A stretch of 64,000 nt of DNA from an uncultured Polaribacter sp. (GCF_947503875.1 NZ_CANNFH010000002.1:496001-560000); one strand, 5' to 3'; counted from the stretch's first letter, positions 1 to 9,855 are shown. Numbers and translations are program-made. The notes: generated from the sequence alone by a model not told the origin.

Positions 1-266
1 ATAATAATCAACTAGAAAAACTAGCACAACAATTAACAAACGGTGTTTACAACGCAAATGGTAGAACTACTTTTAAAGACGAATTTGTAACGGCTGGTGG
101 AGTAGATTTAAAAGAAATCAATTTTAAAAATTTTGAAAGCAGAAAACATAAAAACCTCTTTTTTGTAGGTGAAGTTTTAAATATTGATGCTGTAACTGGC
201 GGATTTAATTTTCAGAATGCATGGACAGGTGGTTATCTTTGCGCGCAAGCGATATCTGAAGTATAA
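1..266 (+). CDS. BaiN/HI0933-like FAD flavoprotein, C-terminal part only
   Basis: This is the 3' end of a gene that begins before the window; the reading frame starts at base 3 and ends at TAA 264-266. The last 87 residues include the block FVTAGGVDLKEI, then a stretch reading NLFFVGEVLNIDAVTGGFNF and ending in QNAWTGGYLCAQAISEV. This glycine-rich FAD-contacting tail is typical of the HI0933/BaiN (aminoacetone oxidase-like) flavoprotein family. The substrate cannot be told from the tail. Family membership is a good call; the function is inferred from the family only. Confidence 0.85.
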   Translation, partial: NNQLEKLAQQLTNGVYNANGRTTFKDEFVTAGGVDLKEINFKNFESRKHKNLFFVGEVLNIDAVTGGFNFQNAWTGGYLCAQAISEV

Positions 267-320
267 TTAAAATATAGGTAGCAAACTAAAAACCAAAAAC
301 TAACAACCAAAAACCAAGTT

Positions 321-878
321 ATGGCATTAACAGAATCTAACGAATTTTTAATAGGTACAAAAGCACCTGATTTTAATTTATTAAATACAGTAAATGATGA
401 ATTTGTTTCTTTAGCAGCAGCAAAAGGAGAAAAAGGAACAGTTATTTTATTTATTTGCAATCATTGTCCGTTTGTAATTCATATCAATGAAGAATTGGTT
501 AAAATGGCCAATGAGTATCAAGCCAAAGGCATCAATTTTATTGCAATTAGCGCTAATGAAATTGAAAACTATCCACAAGATGCCCCAAAATATATGAAAC
601 AAGTTGCTATTAATTTAAAATACCCTTTTCCGTATTTATTTGATGAAACGCAAGAAGTAGCCAAGGCATATGATGCTGCATGTACACCAGATTTTTATAT
701 TTTTAATGAAAATTTAAAGTCGGTTTATCATGGGCAGTTAGATAATTCTAGGCCAGGAAATGGAAAACCAGTAACAGGTGCAGATATTAGACTTGCTTTA
801 GACAATTTACTAGAAAATAAATTAATTTTAGAAAATCAAAAGCCAAGTGTTGGTTGTGGTATTAAATGGAAAAAATAA
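321..878 (+). CDS. Thioredoxin-fold redoxin (AhpC/TSA-like)
   Basis: A 185-residue cytosolic protein with no signal peptide. It has a redoxin fold: APDFNL near residue 16, a strand ending in ICNHCPFV with Cys46 and Cys49, and the cis-Pro segment CTPDFYIF near residue 120. The C-N-H-C-P-F signature marks a widespread peroxiredoxin-like/thioredoxin-family group whose reductant and substrate are not defined. A further Cys lies near the C terminus (VGCGIKWKK). It sits 54 bases after the flavoprotein and 18 bases before mazG, so co-transcription with the next two genes is likely. Confidence 0.85.
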   Translation: MALTESNEFLIGTKAPDFNLLNTVNDEFVSLAAAKGEKGTVILFICNHCPFVIHINEELVKMANEYQAKGINFIAISANEIENYPQDAPKYMKQVAINLKYPFPYLFDETQEVAKAYDAACTPDFYIFNENLKSVYHGQLDNSRPGNGKPVTGADIRLALDNLLENKLILENQKPSVGCGIKWKK

Positions 879-896
879 TTTTTTGAAATAGAACAA

Positions 897-1223
897 ATGA
901 ATATAGAAAACGCACAAAAACAGGTAGACGATTGGATTAAAACCCACGGAGTAAGGTATTTTAATGAACTTACTAATATGGCACAGTTAACGGAAGAAGT
1001 TGGCGAAGTTGCACGAATTATTGCCAGACGTTATGGTGAACAAAGTGAAAAAGAATCTGATAAAAATAAAGATTTAGGTGAAGAGTTGGCAGATGTACTA
1101 TTTGTGGTTTTGTGCTTGGCAAATCAAACCGGAATAAATTTACAAGATGCTTTTGAAAAAAAATTAGATATAAAAACAAAACGAGATCACGATCGTCATC
1201 ACAATAACGAAAAATTAAAATAA
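897..1223 (+). CDS. MazG-type nucleotide pyrophosphohydrolase
   Basis: A 108-residue single-domain MazG protein. The metal-binding helices are visible as TEEVGEVARII (ExxE) and EELADVLFVV (ExxD), the arrangement found in all-alpha NTP pyrophosphohydrolases. Such small MazG proteins hydrolyse (d)NTPs to the monophosphate and diphosphate, commonly as a house-cleaning activity. The C terminus is charged (KRDHDRHHNNEKLK). It ends 1 base before the start of the next small membrane protein gene, so the two are probably translated from one message. Confidence 0.88.
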   Translation: MNIENAQKQVDDWIKTHGVRYFNELTNMAQLTEEVGEVARIIARRYGEQSEKESDKNKDLGEELADVLFVVLCLANQTGINLQDAFEKKLDIKTKRDHDRHHNNEKLK

Positions 1224-1224
1224 A

Positions 1225-1473
1225 ATGACTTTTTTAGAAAAAATTAAACAACCTGTTTTTTGGAGAAATTTAGCTAAGGTTGCCATTCCGTTTTTTATAA
1301 TGGTTACATTAATTTCTTTATTTATGAACAGCTGGCGCGATATTTTTGCCGGCGATTTCGCAAAGGTAAATGAGGTGAATTTTGCTGATGGAAAATGGAA
1401 ATCTTTTTGGGGAATAAAAATCTTTATTTGTTTCTTCTATGCACTTTGGATAACTAATAAAAAAATGAAGTAG
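1225..1473 (+). CDS. Small membrane protein, function unknown
   Basis: An 82-residue protein with two predicted membrane segments, around residues 17-34 (VAIPFFIMVTLISLFMNS) and 63-76 (GIKIFICFFYALWI). A polar loop of about 28 residues separates them and the tail is basic (TNKKMK). The gene starts immediately after mazG, which supports a shared transcript. I do not recognise a named domain. It is called real because of its spacing with mazG and a composition that suits a membrane protein. Confidence 0.65.
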   Translation: MTFLEKIKQPVFWRNLAKVAIPFFIMVTLISLFMNSWRDIFAGDFAKVNEVNFADGKWKSFWGIKIFICFFYALWITNKKMK

Positions 1474-1539
1474 AATAAAGAGGAAAATTCTATTAATACA
1501 TATATAGTTGGCCTTTTTGCGTTTTTATTTAGAGCGATA

Positions 1540-1950
1540 GATTATTTGAATCTCAAAAATAATATGAACTCTAAAAATTCAATGAACATTAACTAAGTCA
1601 GTCTGAGCCTGTCGAAGACCAGATAATACTTATAACTTTGTGTAAAACACTTCGACAAGCTCAGTGTGACTTTTTGAGTTTGTATTGTATTTATATTGAG
1701 CTATAATTTATTTTATTATCAAAAATAATATAAACGCTAAAATTTCAATTAATACTATCTAAGTCAGTCTGAGCTTTTCGAAGATATCATAATACTGCCA
1801 ACGTTGTGGAGAGCACTTCGACAAGATCAGTGTGACTTTTTTGAGTTTTTATTGTATTTATATTAAGCTATAATTTTTTTGAATCTTAAAAAATAATCTA
1901 AAATCCAAAAATTTAATCGATACTATCTACGTCAGTGTGACTTTTGAATT
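1540..1950. repeat. Tandem ~167-bp intergenic repeat with inverted arms
   Basis: The 497-base gap between the small membrane protein and the VPS10 gene holds no gene. It holds two full copies and one collapsed copy of a unit with a period of 166-168 bases. Each full copy has arms GTCAGTCTGAGC..TCGAAG and CACTTCGACAAG.TCAGTGTGAC, which can fold into a long hairpin. Starts of the left arm are at 1597, 1763 and 1931. In the third copy the interior is missing and the two arm ends are joined directly. This is a common type of flavobacterial intergenic repeat. Confidence 0.8.
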
Positions 1951-1970
1951 TCAACTAAAACCTAAATTAC

Positions 1971-4900
1971 TTAATCCAACTGAATCAAATCTATATCACT
2001 TTCTTTAACCATTTTGTTTAATTTAGGTACTCCTGAATTAAAAAGAGCATTTAATTTCACCAATTCAGCATCAATATCTTTGGTGATTTCATTTTTAAAA
2101 TCGATTGCTTGTTGCGTAGGTGCATAATTCCCCATTCTTGTTAGAGAATTTAAATGCGCTAATTTATTATTTAAACGAATTGGGAAGTTTAAAGGATCTT
2201 GCCCACTTTTCGATTTTGTTTGATATAAAGCTTCTTCTATTACAGTCATGCCTTTTAATAGAGTATCAGCATAGTCAAGTAAGGCTTTATACTTTTCTTT
2301 ATCTTTTATTGACTTCTTTAATAGACCAACCTGATTACGAACTTTCTTTACATTTTTAAGTGCTTTATGAATTTCAGTCATTTTAGTATTGATGTCATTA
2401 ATGAAATCAAATTGCGCTTTCATATCACTTTCTGTAGCTTCAGAAGATGGATTTCTAAGAAGATTAAAATTCTGAGACATTTTTGTCTCATTTACAGTCA
2501 ATTCAACTTTATAATTACCAGGCAAAGCCATTGGTCCACTTAAAGATGCCCACCAAAGAATCATTCCTTTTACAGATTCAGCACCATCATACATCATGTT
2601 CCAGTAAAACGTGTTATTGCCATCTTTTAGGTTAAGCGTACCTTCTCTTTTTTCTTTGTTTGGTTTTGTAGAAAACCTTTTAATTAGAATATTATTACTA
2701 TCATAAAAAGTTAATGAAACTACATCTTTTTCTTCTTTATTTTTAATGAAAAAATTCACTGCAACTCCACCAGGATGATTTGTGCCTAAAGTTCTAGAAG
2801 TGCTACCATTTCCGCCACTTAAATTGTATGCATCTTTGGGTTTGTACAAAAAGTTATCTTTCCCTTTCGCATTATTTAATTGATGAATAGGTGTTAAATC
2901 ATCAATAATCCAAAGAGATCTACCTTGAGTTGCTACAATTAAGTTATCGTTTTTAATGGCTAAATCTGTAATAGGTACAATTGGTAAGTTTTGCTGAAAA
3001 GATTCCCAGTTTTTACCATCATCTAAAGAAATATACATTCCTTTTTCTGTACCAGCATATAAAACACCTTTCTGTTTTGGATCTGCTCTTAAAGCTCTTG
3101 TAAAACTTTCATTTTCAATTCCGCTTACAATTAATTTCCAAGATTTACCATAATTTTCTGTTTTGTAGATGTAGGGTTTATAATCTCCAGATTTATATTT
3201 TGTACCCACAATATAAGCACTTCCTTTATCAAACGGACTAACTTCAATACAATTAATCATCATCCATTCTGGCATTTTTTTAGGAGTAACATTAGTCCAA
3301 TTTGCTCCATTATCTCTAGAAATATGAACCAAACCATCGTCAGAACCTGTCCAAATTAAACCAGTTTCTAAAGCAGATTCTGTTGCAGCGAAAATTGTTC
3401 CATAATATTCTACACCAGTATTGTCTTGTGTAATTGGTCCTCCAGAAGATTTTAAGGTTTTTGGGTCGTTTCTAGTTAAATCTGGACTAATTAATTTCCA
3501 AGATTGTCCTTCATTTTCAGTAACGTGTAAATGATTAGAAGCTGCATACAAACGGTTTTTATTATTTGGTGAAAAGAAAATTGGGAAATTCCATTGAAAA
3601 CGATATTTGAAATCTTCTGCTCCATGCCCCATTGGGTCATCTGGCCAAACATTAATCGCTCTTGTTTCTCCTGTTTTATGGTTTTTTCTAGTTAATAAAC
3701 CACCATAACTTCCACCGTACACAATTTCATCATTTAAAGGATCTACAGCAATATGTGCACTTTCTCCACCAGCAGTAGATTCCCAATCAGATTCTGTAAT
3801 AAATCTACCAGCAGTTCTGTGCGAAATTCTTATGGTAGAATTGTCTTGTTGCGCTGCTAAAATTCTATACGGAAAATGATTATCTGTGGTTACTCTGTAA
3901 AATTGAGAAGTGGGTTGATTTAAATAAGTAGACCAATTTTCACCTGCATCAAAAGAAATTTGAGCACCACCATCATCACCAATAATCATTCTTTGGTTGT
4001 CATTTGGGTCAATCCATAAATCATGATGATCTCCATGAGGCGCATTGTAGGTTTTATAAGTTTTACCACCATCTGTAGATTTGTGGTAACGTACATTTAA
4101 CACATATAAAATATCTTCATTTTGTGTATCTGCATACAAACGCGTGTAGTACCAAGCTCTTTGTCTTAATTTTCTTTCCGAATTTATGAGTTTAAAAGTT
4201 TTACCAGCATCTGTAGATTTGTAAACACCACCATTTTTATTTTCAATTAAAGCATACACAATATCAGAATTTACAGGAGAAACTGTAACACCACTAATTC
4301 CCCAAACGCCATCAGGCAAACCTTTGTTGGTAGAAATGTTGGTCCAAGTTTCACCTTCATCTGTACTTTTCCAAAGTGCAGAACCTGGTCCACCAGAAGA
4401 CAAACTATAAGGTGTTCTTCTAATATTCCATGTAGTTGCATATAAAATTCTAGGATTATTGGGGTCTATTATTAAATCTACAATACCAGCATTTTCATTG
4501 GCAAATAACTTTTTAGACCACGTTGCACCACCATCAGTAGATTTGTAAACACCTCTTTCTTGTGTAGGTTTGTATAAATCTCCCATAACACCCGCAAAAA
4601 CAATATCAGGATTTTTTGGGTGAATTTTTACACGAGGAATATGTCTAGCGTTTTTTAAACCAATATGTTTCCAAGTTTTACCTGCGTTTTCAGATTTCCA
4701 CATGCCGTCTCCAGAAGAAACATTTCCACGCACAGTTTTTTCACCCATACCAACATAAATTACGTTATTATCAGATTCAGCAACTGCAACAGCACCCACA
4801 GAACCCCCAAAAAATCCGTCGGAAATGTTTTGCCAAGTGTTACCAGCATCTGTGGTTTTCCAAACACCACCACCTGTGGTTCCCATGTAAAAAAGGTTTG

Positions 4901-5075
4901 CTTTATTGGTAACACCAGTAACAGCAGCACTTCTGCCGCCTCTAAAAGGCCCAATATTTCTGTAGTTTATTGCGCTAAAATTTTCGTTAGAAACTTTGGT
5001 AGATTTCTTTTGTGCATTAACTTTGGCGTTTGCAGTTAAAAAGAAGCAAAAAGCCAGAAAAAGATATTTTTTCAT
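1971..5075 (-). CDS. Secreted VPS10/sortilin-like Asp-box repeat protein
   Basis: A 1034-residue protein with an N-terminal signal peptide (about residues 1-21, ending AKVNAQ). The body is a beta-propeller with many Asp-box/BNR motifs such as STDGGATW, STDEGETW, STDAGKTF and SRDNGANW, matching the VPS10/sortilin-like 'glycosyl hydrolase' family common in Bacteroidota. The C-terminal third switches to a lysine-rich helical region. Despite the usual database name, no glycosidase catalytic residues can be assigned, and a type IX sorting tail is not evident. It is alone on the minus strand, divergent from aroA. The cargo or substrate is unknown. Confidence 0.85.
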   Translation of the reverse strand: MKKYLFLAFCFFLTANAKVNAQKKSTKVSNENFSAINYRNIGPFRGGRSAAVTGVTNKANLFYMGTTGGGVWKTTDAGNTWQNISDGFFGGSVGAVAVAESDNNVIYVGMGEKTVRGNVSSGDGMWKSENAGKTWKHIGLKNARHIPRVKIHPKNPDIVFAGVMGDLYKPTQERGVYKSTDGGATWSKKLFANENAGIVDLIIDPNNPRILYATTWNIRRTPYSLSSGGPGSALWKSTDEGETWTNISTNKGLPDGVWGISGVTVSPVNSDIVYALIENKNGGVYKSTDAGKTFKLINSERKLRQRAWYYTRLYADTQNEDILYVLNVRYHKSTDGGKTYKTYNAPHGDHHDLWIDPNDNQRMIIGDDGGAQISFDAGENWSTYLNQPTSQFYRVTTDNHFPYRILAAQQDNSTIRISHRTAGRFITESDWESTAGGESAHIAVDPLNDEIVYGGSYGGLLTRKNHKTGETRAINVWPDDPMGHGAEDFKYRFQWNFPIFFSPNNKNRLYAASNHLHVTENEGQSWKLISPDLTRNDPKTLKSSGGPITQDNTGVEYYGTIFAATESALETGLIWTGSDDGLVHISRDNGANWTNVTPKKMPEWMMINCIEVSPFDKGSAYIVGTKYKSGDYKPYIYKTENYGKSWKLIVSGIENESFTRALRADPKQKGVLYAGTEKGMYISLDDGKNWESFQQNLPIVPITDLAIKNDNLIVATQGRSLWIIDDLTPIHQLNNAKGKDNFLYKPKDAYNLSGGNGSTSRTLGTNHPGGVAVNFFIKNKEEKDVVSLTFYDSNNILIKRFSTKPNKEKREGTLNLKDGNNTFYWNMMYDGAESVKGMILWWASLSGPMALPGNYKVELTVNETKMSQNFNLLRNPSSEATESDMKAQFDFINDINTKMTEIHKALKNVKKVRNQVGLLKKSIKDKEKYKALLDYADTLLKGMTVIEEALYQTKSKSGQDPLNFPIRLNNKLAHLNSLTRMGNYAPTQQAIDFKNEITKDIDAELVKLNALFNSGVPKLNKMVKESDIDLIQLD

Positions 5076-5130
5076 AAGGTTTCGTTGTAACTTTAAAGTT
5101 TAAAAATAAGAATTAAAATCATTTTTTAGA

Positions 5131-6360
5131 ATGGACATATTGTTAAATGTTTTAGCGGATCAAAAAATAAAGGAAGAAATAACAATTTCTGGTTCTAAAA
5201 GCGAATCGAACAGATTATTGATTTTACAAAACTTGTTTCCAGAATTAACTATAGCCAATTTATCAGACTCAGACGATTCTGTGCACATGCAACACGCATT
5301 AGCAACCGATAAAGAAACTGTAGATATTGGGCATGCAGGTACTGCAATGCGTTTTTTAACTTCTTATTTTGCTGTAAAAGAAGGCAGAGAAGTAGTGCTT
5401 ACAGGTTCTGAGCGTATGCAAAACAGACCTATAGAAATTCTAGTAAATGCTCTAAAAGATTTAGGCGCAGTAATTACCTATGAAGACAAAGTTGGCTATC
5501 CTCCAATTCGTGTAAAAGGACAAAAAATTACCAAGGCAAAAGTAGCCATTAATGGTAATGTAAGTAGCCAATATATTTCGTCATTATTATTAATAGCCTC
5601 TAAATTAGAAAATGGTTTAGAAATTGAATTAGTGGGTAAAATAACTTCAATTCCTTATATTAATATGACGTTGAGTTTATTAAATCAATTAGGCATCCAA
5701 ACTTCGTTTGAAGAAAATATTATTAAAGTATTGCCTAAAAAAGATATTGAAAAACAAACGGTAGTTGTAGAGTCAGATTGGTCTTCTGCAAGTTATTTTT
5801 ATTCAATAATTGCATCAGCAAAAATTGGTTCAGAAATAAAATTATCGGCTTATAAACAAGAAAGTTTACAAGGCGATTCTTGCTTGGCAGAAATTTACCA
5901 ACATTTTGGAGTAGCAACTGTTTTTGGTCAAGATTTTATCACCTTAAAAAAGGTAGCCGAAAGCAAAACGGAAACCTTAGAAATCAATTTAAAAAACGCG
6001 CCAGACATTGCACAAACCATTGCAGTAACTTGTTTTTCAGAAAGTATTGCTTGTAATTTAACAGGTTTACATACCTTAAAAATTAAAGAAACAGATCGTT
6101 TAGAAGCTTTAAAAGAAGAATTAACCAAATTAGGCGCTTCAATTACGGTGACTAATGAAAGTTTGCATTTAGAAAAATCGACCAACATCAACCAAAATAT
6201 CGCCATAAAAACCTATAACGATCATAGAATGGCAATGGCTTTTGCTCCTTTAGCCTTAAAAGTGCCTATTAAAATTTTAAATGCAGAAGTGGTTACCAAA
6301 TCCTTCCAAAGTTTTTGGGATAATATGCAACAAATTGGTATTAAAATAGATAATTTGTAA
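5131..6360 (+). CDS. aroA: 3-phosphoshikimate 1-carboxyvinyltransferase (EPSP synthase)
   Basis: A 409-residue cytosolic enzyme of the shikimate pathway that transfers enolpyruvyl from PEP to shikimate 3-phosphate. Visible signatures are GSKSESNRLL (residues 21-30), GHAGTAMRFLTSYF (67-80), ERMQNRPIEIL, SSQYISSLLL, the KETDRLEALKEEL block and NDHRMAMAFAPLAL near the C terminus. It is slightly shorter than the roughly 427 residues of the E. coli enzyme, as in many Bacteroidota. The ATG is chosen because it gives a direct start to the first beta strand. It lies 74 bases before queA. Confidence 0.95.
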   Translation: MDILLNVLADQKIKEEITISGSKSESNRLLILQNLFPELTIANLSDSDDSVHMQHALATDKETVDIGHAGTAMRFLTSYFAVKEGREVVLTGSERMQNRPIEILVNALKDLGAVITYEDKVGYPPIRVKGQKITKAKVAINGNVSSQYISSLLLIASKLENGLEIELVGKITSIPYINMTLSLLNQLGIQTSFEENIIKVLPKKDIEKQTVVVESDWSSASYFYSIIASAKIGSEIKLSAYKQESLQGDSCLAEIYQHFGVATVFGQDFITLKKVAESKTETLEINLKNAPDIAQTIAVTCFSESIACNLTGLHTLKIKETDRLEALKEELTKLGASITVTNESLHLEKSTNINQNIAIKTYNDHRMAMAFAPLALKVPIKILNAEVVTKSFQSFWDNMQQIGIKIDNL

Positions 6361-6378
6361 AGATAAATTGGCAAATGC

Positions 6379-6410
6379 TTGACAACGCCTATCTCCATAT
6401 CGTATATTTG
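6379..6410 (+). promoter_or_regulatory. Bacteroidota-type promoter for queA
   Basis: The aroA-queA gap contains TTG at 6379-6381 and TATATTTG at 6403-6410. The latter matches the Bacteroidota -7 consensus TAnnTTTG, with a 21-base spacer. The queA ATG follows 24 bases after the -7 box. This suggests queA has its own promoter in addition to any read-through from aroA. It is assigned by motif alone. Confidence 0.5.
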
Positions 6411-6434
6411 CTACTTTTCTAAGAAAATATACGT

Positions 6435-7484
6435 ATGAAATTATCGAATTTTGAATTTGAATTACCAGAAGAATTACTAGCAAAATATCCTGCAGACCAT
6501 AGAGATGAGTCTCGTTTAATGGTTTTAAACAGAAAGGAAGGCACTATAGAGCACAAAGTTTTTAAAGATGTGATTAACTATTTTGATGAAGGTGATGTTT
6601 TAATGTTAAACAACACCAAGGTTTTTCCTGCCAGAATGTTTGGTAATAAAGAAAAAACAGGTGCAAGAATAGAAGTTTTTTTACTTAGAGAATTAAACGC
6701 AGAAAACAGGTTGTGGGACGTTTTAGTAGACCCAGCCAGAAAAATTAGAATCGGTAACAAACTATTTTTTGGAGAAGATGATAGTTTAGTTGCAGAAGTT
6801 ATAGACAATACAACCTCTAGAGGTAGAACTTTACGTTTTTTGTTTGATGGTTCTTACGAAGAATTTAGAGAAAAATTACTAGAATTAGGCCAAACACCTT
6901 TGCCTAAAGAAATGAATAGAGAGGTAGAGCCAATAGATGAGGAGCGTTACCAAACAATTTTTGCAAAAAATGAAGGTGCAGTTGCAGCGCCAACAGCAGG
7001 TTTACATTTTTCTAAACACTTATTAAAACGTTTAGAAATTAAAGGTGTAGATTTTGCAGAAATGACTTTGCACGTTGGTTTAGGTACGTTTAGTGATGTT
7101 GAGGTAGAAGATTTATCCAAACATAAAATGGATTCTGAGCAGATTGTGATACCACAAAATTCTGCAGATATGATTAACAAAGCAAAAGCAGAAAAAAGAA
7201 GAGTTTGTGCAGTAGGTACAACAGTTATGCGTACTATAGAGTCTTCAGTTTCTTCAAATCAGCAGTTAAATGCTTACAGTGGTTGGACAAACAAATTCAT
7301 CTTTCCACCACACGATTTTAGTATTGCAAATGCAATGATTACCAATTTTCACCCACCAAAATCTACCCTTTTAATGCAAGCAGCAGCATTTGGTGGTTAC
7401 GATTTTGTAATGGAAGCATACAAAGAAGCCATTAAAGAAGGTTACAAATTCTCAACTTACGGAGACGCAATGTTAATTATCTAA
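6435..7484 (+). CDS. queA: S-adenosylmethionine:tRNA ribosyltransferase-isomerase
   Basis: A 349-residue enzyme of queuosine synthesis that transfers and isomerises the ribosyl part of SAM onto preQ1 in tRNA to give epoxyqueuosine. Clear family blocks include [20 protein letters not shown] at the N terminus, the [11 protein letters not shown] segment, [10 protein letters not shown] near residue 185, and the C-terminal [18 protein letters not shown]. The length is normal for QueA. A simple terminator and a dispersed repeat follow it. Confidence 0.96.
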   Translation: MKLSNFEFELPEELLAKYPADHRDESRLMVLNRKEGTIEHKVFKDVINYFDEGDVLMLNNTKVFPARMFGNKEKTGARIEVFLLRELNAENRLWDVLVDPARKIRIGNKLFFGEDDSLVAEVIDNTTSRGRTLRFLFDGSYEEFREKLLELGQTPLPKEMNREVEPIDEERYQTIFAKNEGAVAAPTAGLHFSKHLLKRLEIKGVDFAEMTLHVGLGTFSDVEVEDLSKHKMDSEQIVIPQNSADMINKAKAEKRRVCAVGTTVMRTIESSVSSNQQLNAYSGWTNKFIFPPHDFSIANAMITNFHPPKSTLLMQAAAFGGYDFVMEAYKEAIKEGYKFSTYGDAMLII

Positions 7485-7510
7485 CAAACCTTTCTAAAAA
7501 AATATATTTA

Positions 7511-7549
7511 AAACTGATGATTAATTTGAATTGTCAGTTTTTTTTTTTT
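7511..7549 (+). terminator. Rho-independent terminator after queA
   Basis: AAACTGA at 7511 pairs with TCAGTTT at 7534, with an AT-rich loop between them, and is followed directly by a long run of T. The stem is short but the T tract is very strong. It lies 26 bases after the queA stop. Confidence 0.65.
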
Positions 7550-7557
7550 GAGTTTTA

Positions 7558-7643
7558 TTTGGGCGTTACCCAAGGGTCGTGCTTTCCGCTAAATCTTTTT
7601 TTCGTACCTCAAAAAAGGATATCGCTTCAATCACTAACGCAAC
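7558..7643. repeat. Dispersed TTTGGGCG...CTAACGC flavobacterial repeat, copy 1
   Basis: The element starts TTTGGGCGTTACCC and ends CAATCACTAACGCAA. Internal hairpins include ACCCAAGGGT and an AT-rich arm ending in AAAAAAGGAT. A second copy at 28610-28714 shares the end blocks and the CTTTCCnnnnTATCTTTTT-like centre but has different hairpin arms. A 61-codon open frame here is just this repeat read through and is not called as a gene. Confidence 0.75.
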
Positions 7644-7714
7644 AGTTTGCCAACAACAGTAATAACTTCAAATTATATTGTATTTTTGCCAAAGCATTTT
7701 AAAACCTAGAAAAC

Positions 7715-8752
7715 TTGACTAAAAAGAAAGACATAAGAGCCTTAACCAAAGAACAATTAAGAGAATTTTTTGTAGCAAATGGCGATAAAGCATTTCGAGG
7801 AAATCAAGTTTACGAGTGGCTTTGGAGCAAATCTTTACACACTTTTGATGCTATGACAAACATTTCTAAACAAACCAGAGAAATGTTAGAAGCCAACTTC
7901 GTCATCAACCATATAAAAGTAGATTCCATGCAAAAAAGTAACGATGGAACTATTAAAAACGGAATAAAATTACATGATGGTTTGGTGGTAGAATCTGTTT
8001 TAATACCCACACCAAAAAGAACAACAGCCTGTGTTTCTAGTCAAGTTGGTTGTAGTTTAGACTGTCTGTTTTGCGCAACTTCACGTTTAAAAAGAATGCG
8101 AAATTTAAATCCAGATGAAATTTACGATCAAGTTGTAGTAATTGATAAACAAAGCAGATTATATCACAATAAAAAATTAACCAATATTGTGTTTATGGGA
8201 ATGGGCGAGCCCTTAATGAACTACAAAAACGTATTGAAATCTATAGAAATGATAACTTCGCCAGAAGGTTTAGGCATGTCATCTAAAAGAATAACAGTAT
8301 CTACTTCTGGAGTGCCAAAAATGATTAAAAAAATGGCAGATGAAGAAGTAAAATTCAATTTAGCCGTTTCTTTACATTCTGCCATAGACGAAGTAAGAAC
8401 TTCTATAATGCCTTTTAATACTACATTTCCTTTAAAAGATTTAAAAGAATCTTTAGAATATTGGTATGAGAAAACCCAAAGAACCATTACTTATGAATAT
8501 GTAGTTTGGGACGGAATTAACGACAGAAAACAAGACATAAAAGCATTAGTAGAATTCTGTAAATATGTGCCTTGCAAAGTTAATTTAATAGAATACAACC
8601 CAATAGACGATGGTGAGTTTCAGCAAGCCAGCTCTTCTGCCATAAACAATTATATTTCTAATTTAGAAATGCATGATATTACTGTAAACGTAAGAAGAAG
8701 TAGAGGTAAAGATATAGATGCAGCTTGTGGGCAATTGGCAAATAAATCTTAA
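7715..8752 (+). CDS. rlmN: Dual-specificity 23S rRNA/tRNA adenine C2-methyltransferase
   Basis: A 345-residue radical SAM enzyme that methylates C2 of A2503 in 23S rRNA and of A37 in some tRNAs. The cluster-binding CxxxCxxC is at Cys113, Cys117 and Cys120 (GCSLDCLFCATS). The methyl-carrying C-terminal cysteine is Cys338 in DAACGQLANKS. GMGEPLMNY and VSLHSAIDEVR are further family blocks. The start is a TTG codon, since no ATG lies in frame at the expected length. A -7-like TATTTTTG at 7681-7688 lies 26 bases before it. Confidence 0.95.
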   Translation: MTKKKDIRALTKEQLREFFVANGDKAFRGNQVYEWLWSKSLHTFDAMTNISKQTREMLEANFVINHIKVDSMQKSNDGTIKNGIKLHDGLVVESVLIPTPKRTTACVSSQVGCSLDCLFCATSRLKRMRNLNPDEIYDQVVVIDKQSRLYHNKKLTNIVFMGMGEPLMNYKNVLKSIEMITSPEGLGMSSKRITVSTSGVPKMIKKMADEEVKFNLAVSLHSAIDEVRTSIMPFNTTFPLKDLKESLEYWYEKTQRTITYEYVVWDGINDRKQDIKALVEFCKYVPCKVNLIEYNPIDDGEFQQASSSAINNYISNLEMHDITVNVRRSRGKDIDAACGQLANKS

Positions 8753-8875
8753 AAAGTATTATTTTTTTATTCTGTTGTAACCTAAAATTAAACAATCTTA
8801 TTTTTGTGTTAATTGTAGTTGTTTAGCAATTTAAACCAAATAGATTCTTAGTTATTTATCGTATTTTTGATATAG

Positions 8876-9853
8876 ATGAAACCAGTAGAACTTATTAAAC
8901 TTCCCATTAAGAATGAAATGGAGCTCTTTGAAGAAAAATTCAAAGAATCCATGCTTTCTAAAGTACCACTTTTAAACAGAATTACCTATTATATTGTGCG
9001 CAGAAAAGGAAAACAAATGCGTCCAATGTTTGTTTTTTTGGTAGCAAAAATGGTTTCTAATGGTGGTTTTGATGAAAGAACTTACAGAGGTGCATCTGTG
9101 GTAGAATTAATTCACACAGCTACTTTAGTACATGATGATGTTGTGGATGATAGTAACAGGCGAAGAGGTTTTTTCTCTATAAATGCATTATGGAAAAATA
9201 AAATTGCCGTTTTAGTTGGCGATTTCATGCTCTCTAAAGGCTTATTACTTTCTATAGACAATGAAGATTTTGATTTACTGAAATTAATTTCTATCGCCGT
9301 TAGAGAGATGAGTGAAGGTGAATTGTTACAAATAGAAAAAGCCAGAAAATTAGATATTACAGAAGCCATTTATTTTGATATCATCAGAAAAAAAACAGCA
9401 ACTTTAATTGCTGCTTGTTGTGGTATTGGTGCAGCATCTGTTGGTGCAAACCAAGATTGTGTGCAACAAATGCGCAAATTTGGTGAGTATATTGGTATTG
9501 CTTTTCAAATAAAAGACGATTTATTTGATTATTCAGACGCTAAAATAGGAAAACCAACAGGTATAGATATTAAAGAGCAAAAAATGACTTTACCTTTAAT
9601 TTATACCTTAAATAATTGTTCTAAAAAGGAGAAAACTTGGTTAATCAATTCCATAAAAAAGCATAACAAAAATAAAGTTAGAGTTAAAGAAGTTATTGCT
9701 TTTGTTAAAGAAAATGGAGGTATAGCATATACAACCAATCAAATGAACGCTTATAAAGCTAAGGCACTAACTATTTTAGACGATTTTCCAGAATCTGAAT
9801 ATAAAAAATCATTAAAAATGATGATTGATTACGTAGTTGAACGTAAGATATAG
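8876..9853 (+). CDS. Polyprenyl diphosphate synthase (trans-isoprenyl type)
   Basis: A 325-residue trans-prenyl chain elongation enzyme, probably supplying the menaquinone side chain. It has GKQMRP (45-50), the first aspartate-rich motif DDVVDD (87-92) with NRRRG behind it, and the second motif KDDLFDY near residue 213. Product length cannot be read reliably from these motifs. A TATTTTTG box at 8862-8869 ends 6 bases before the ATG, so the transcript would be nearly leaderless if that promoter is used. It is convergent with the GH3 gene, with only 2 bases between them. Confidence 0.9.
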   Translation: MKPVELIKLPIKNEMELFEEKFKESMLSKVPLLNRITYYIVRRKGKQMRPMFVFLVAKMVSNGGFDERTYRGASVVELIHTATLVHDDVVDDSNRRRGFFSINALWKNKIAVLVGDFMLSKGLLLSIDNEDFDLLKLISIAVREMSEGELLQIEKARKLDITEAIYFDIIRKKTATLIAACCGIGAASVGANQDCVQQMRKFGEYIGIAFQIKDDLFDYSDAKIGKPTGIDIKEQKMTLPLIYTLNNCSKKEKTWLINSIKKHNKNKVRVKEVIAFVKENGGIAYTTNQMNAYKAKALTILDDFPESEYKKSLKMMIDYVVERKI

Positions 9854-9855
9854 TA

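Noticed and set aside
4665..5039. A 124-codon plus-strand open frame inside the VPS10 gene
   Set aside because: It is antisense to repeated Asp-box codons of a clear secreted protein and has no own features.
7517..7702. A 61-codon open frame after queA
   Set aside because: It starts in the terminator and runs through the dispersed TTTGGGCG...CTAACGC repeat, so it is repeat sequence.
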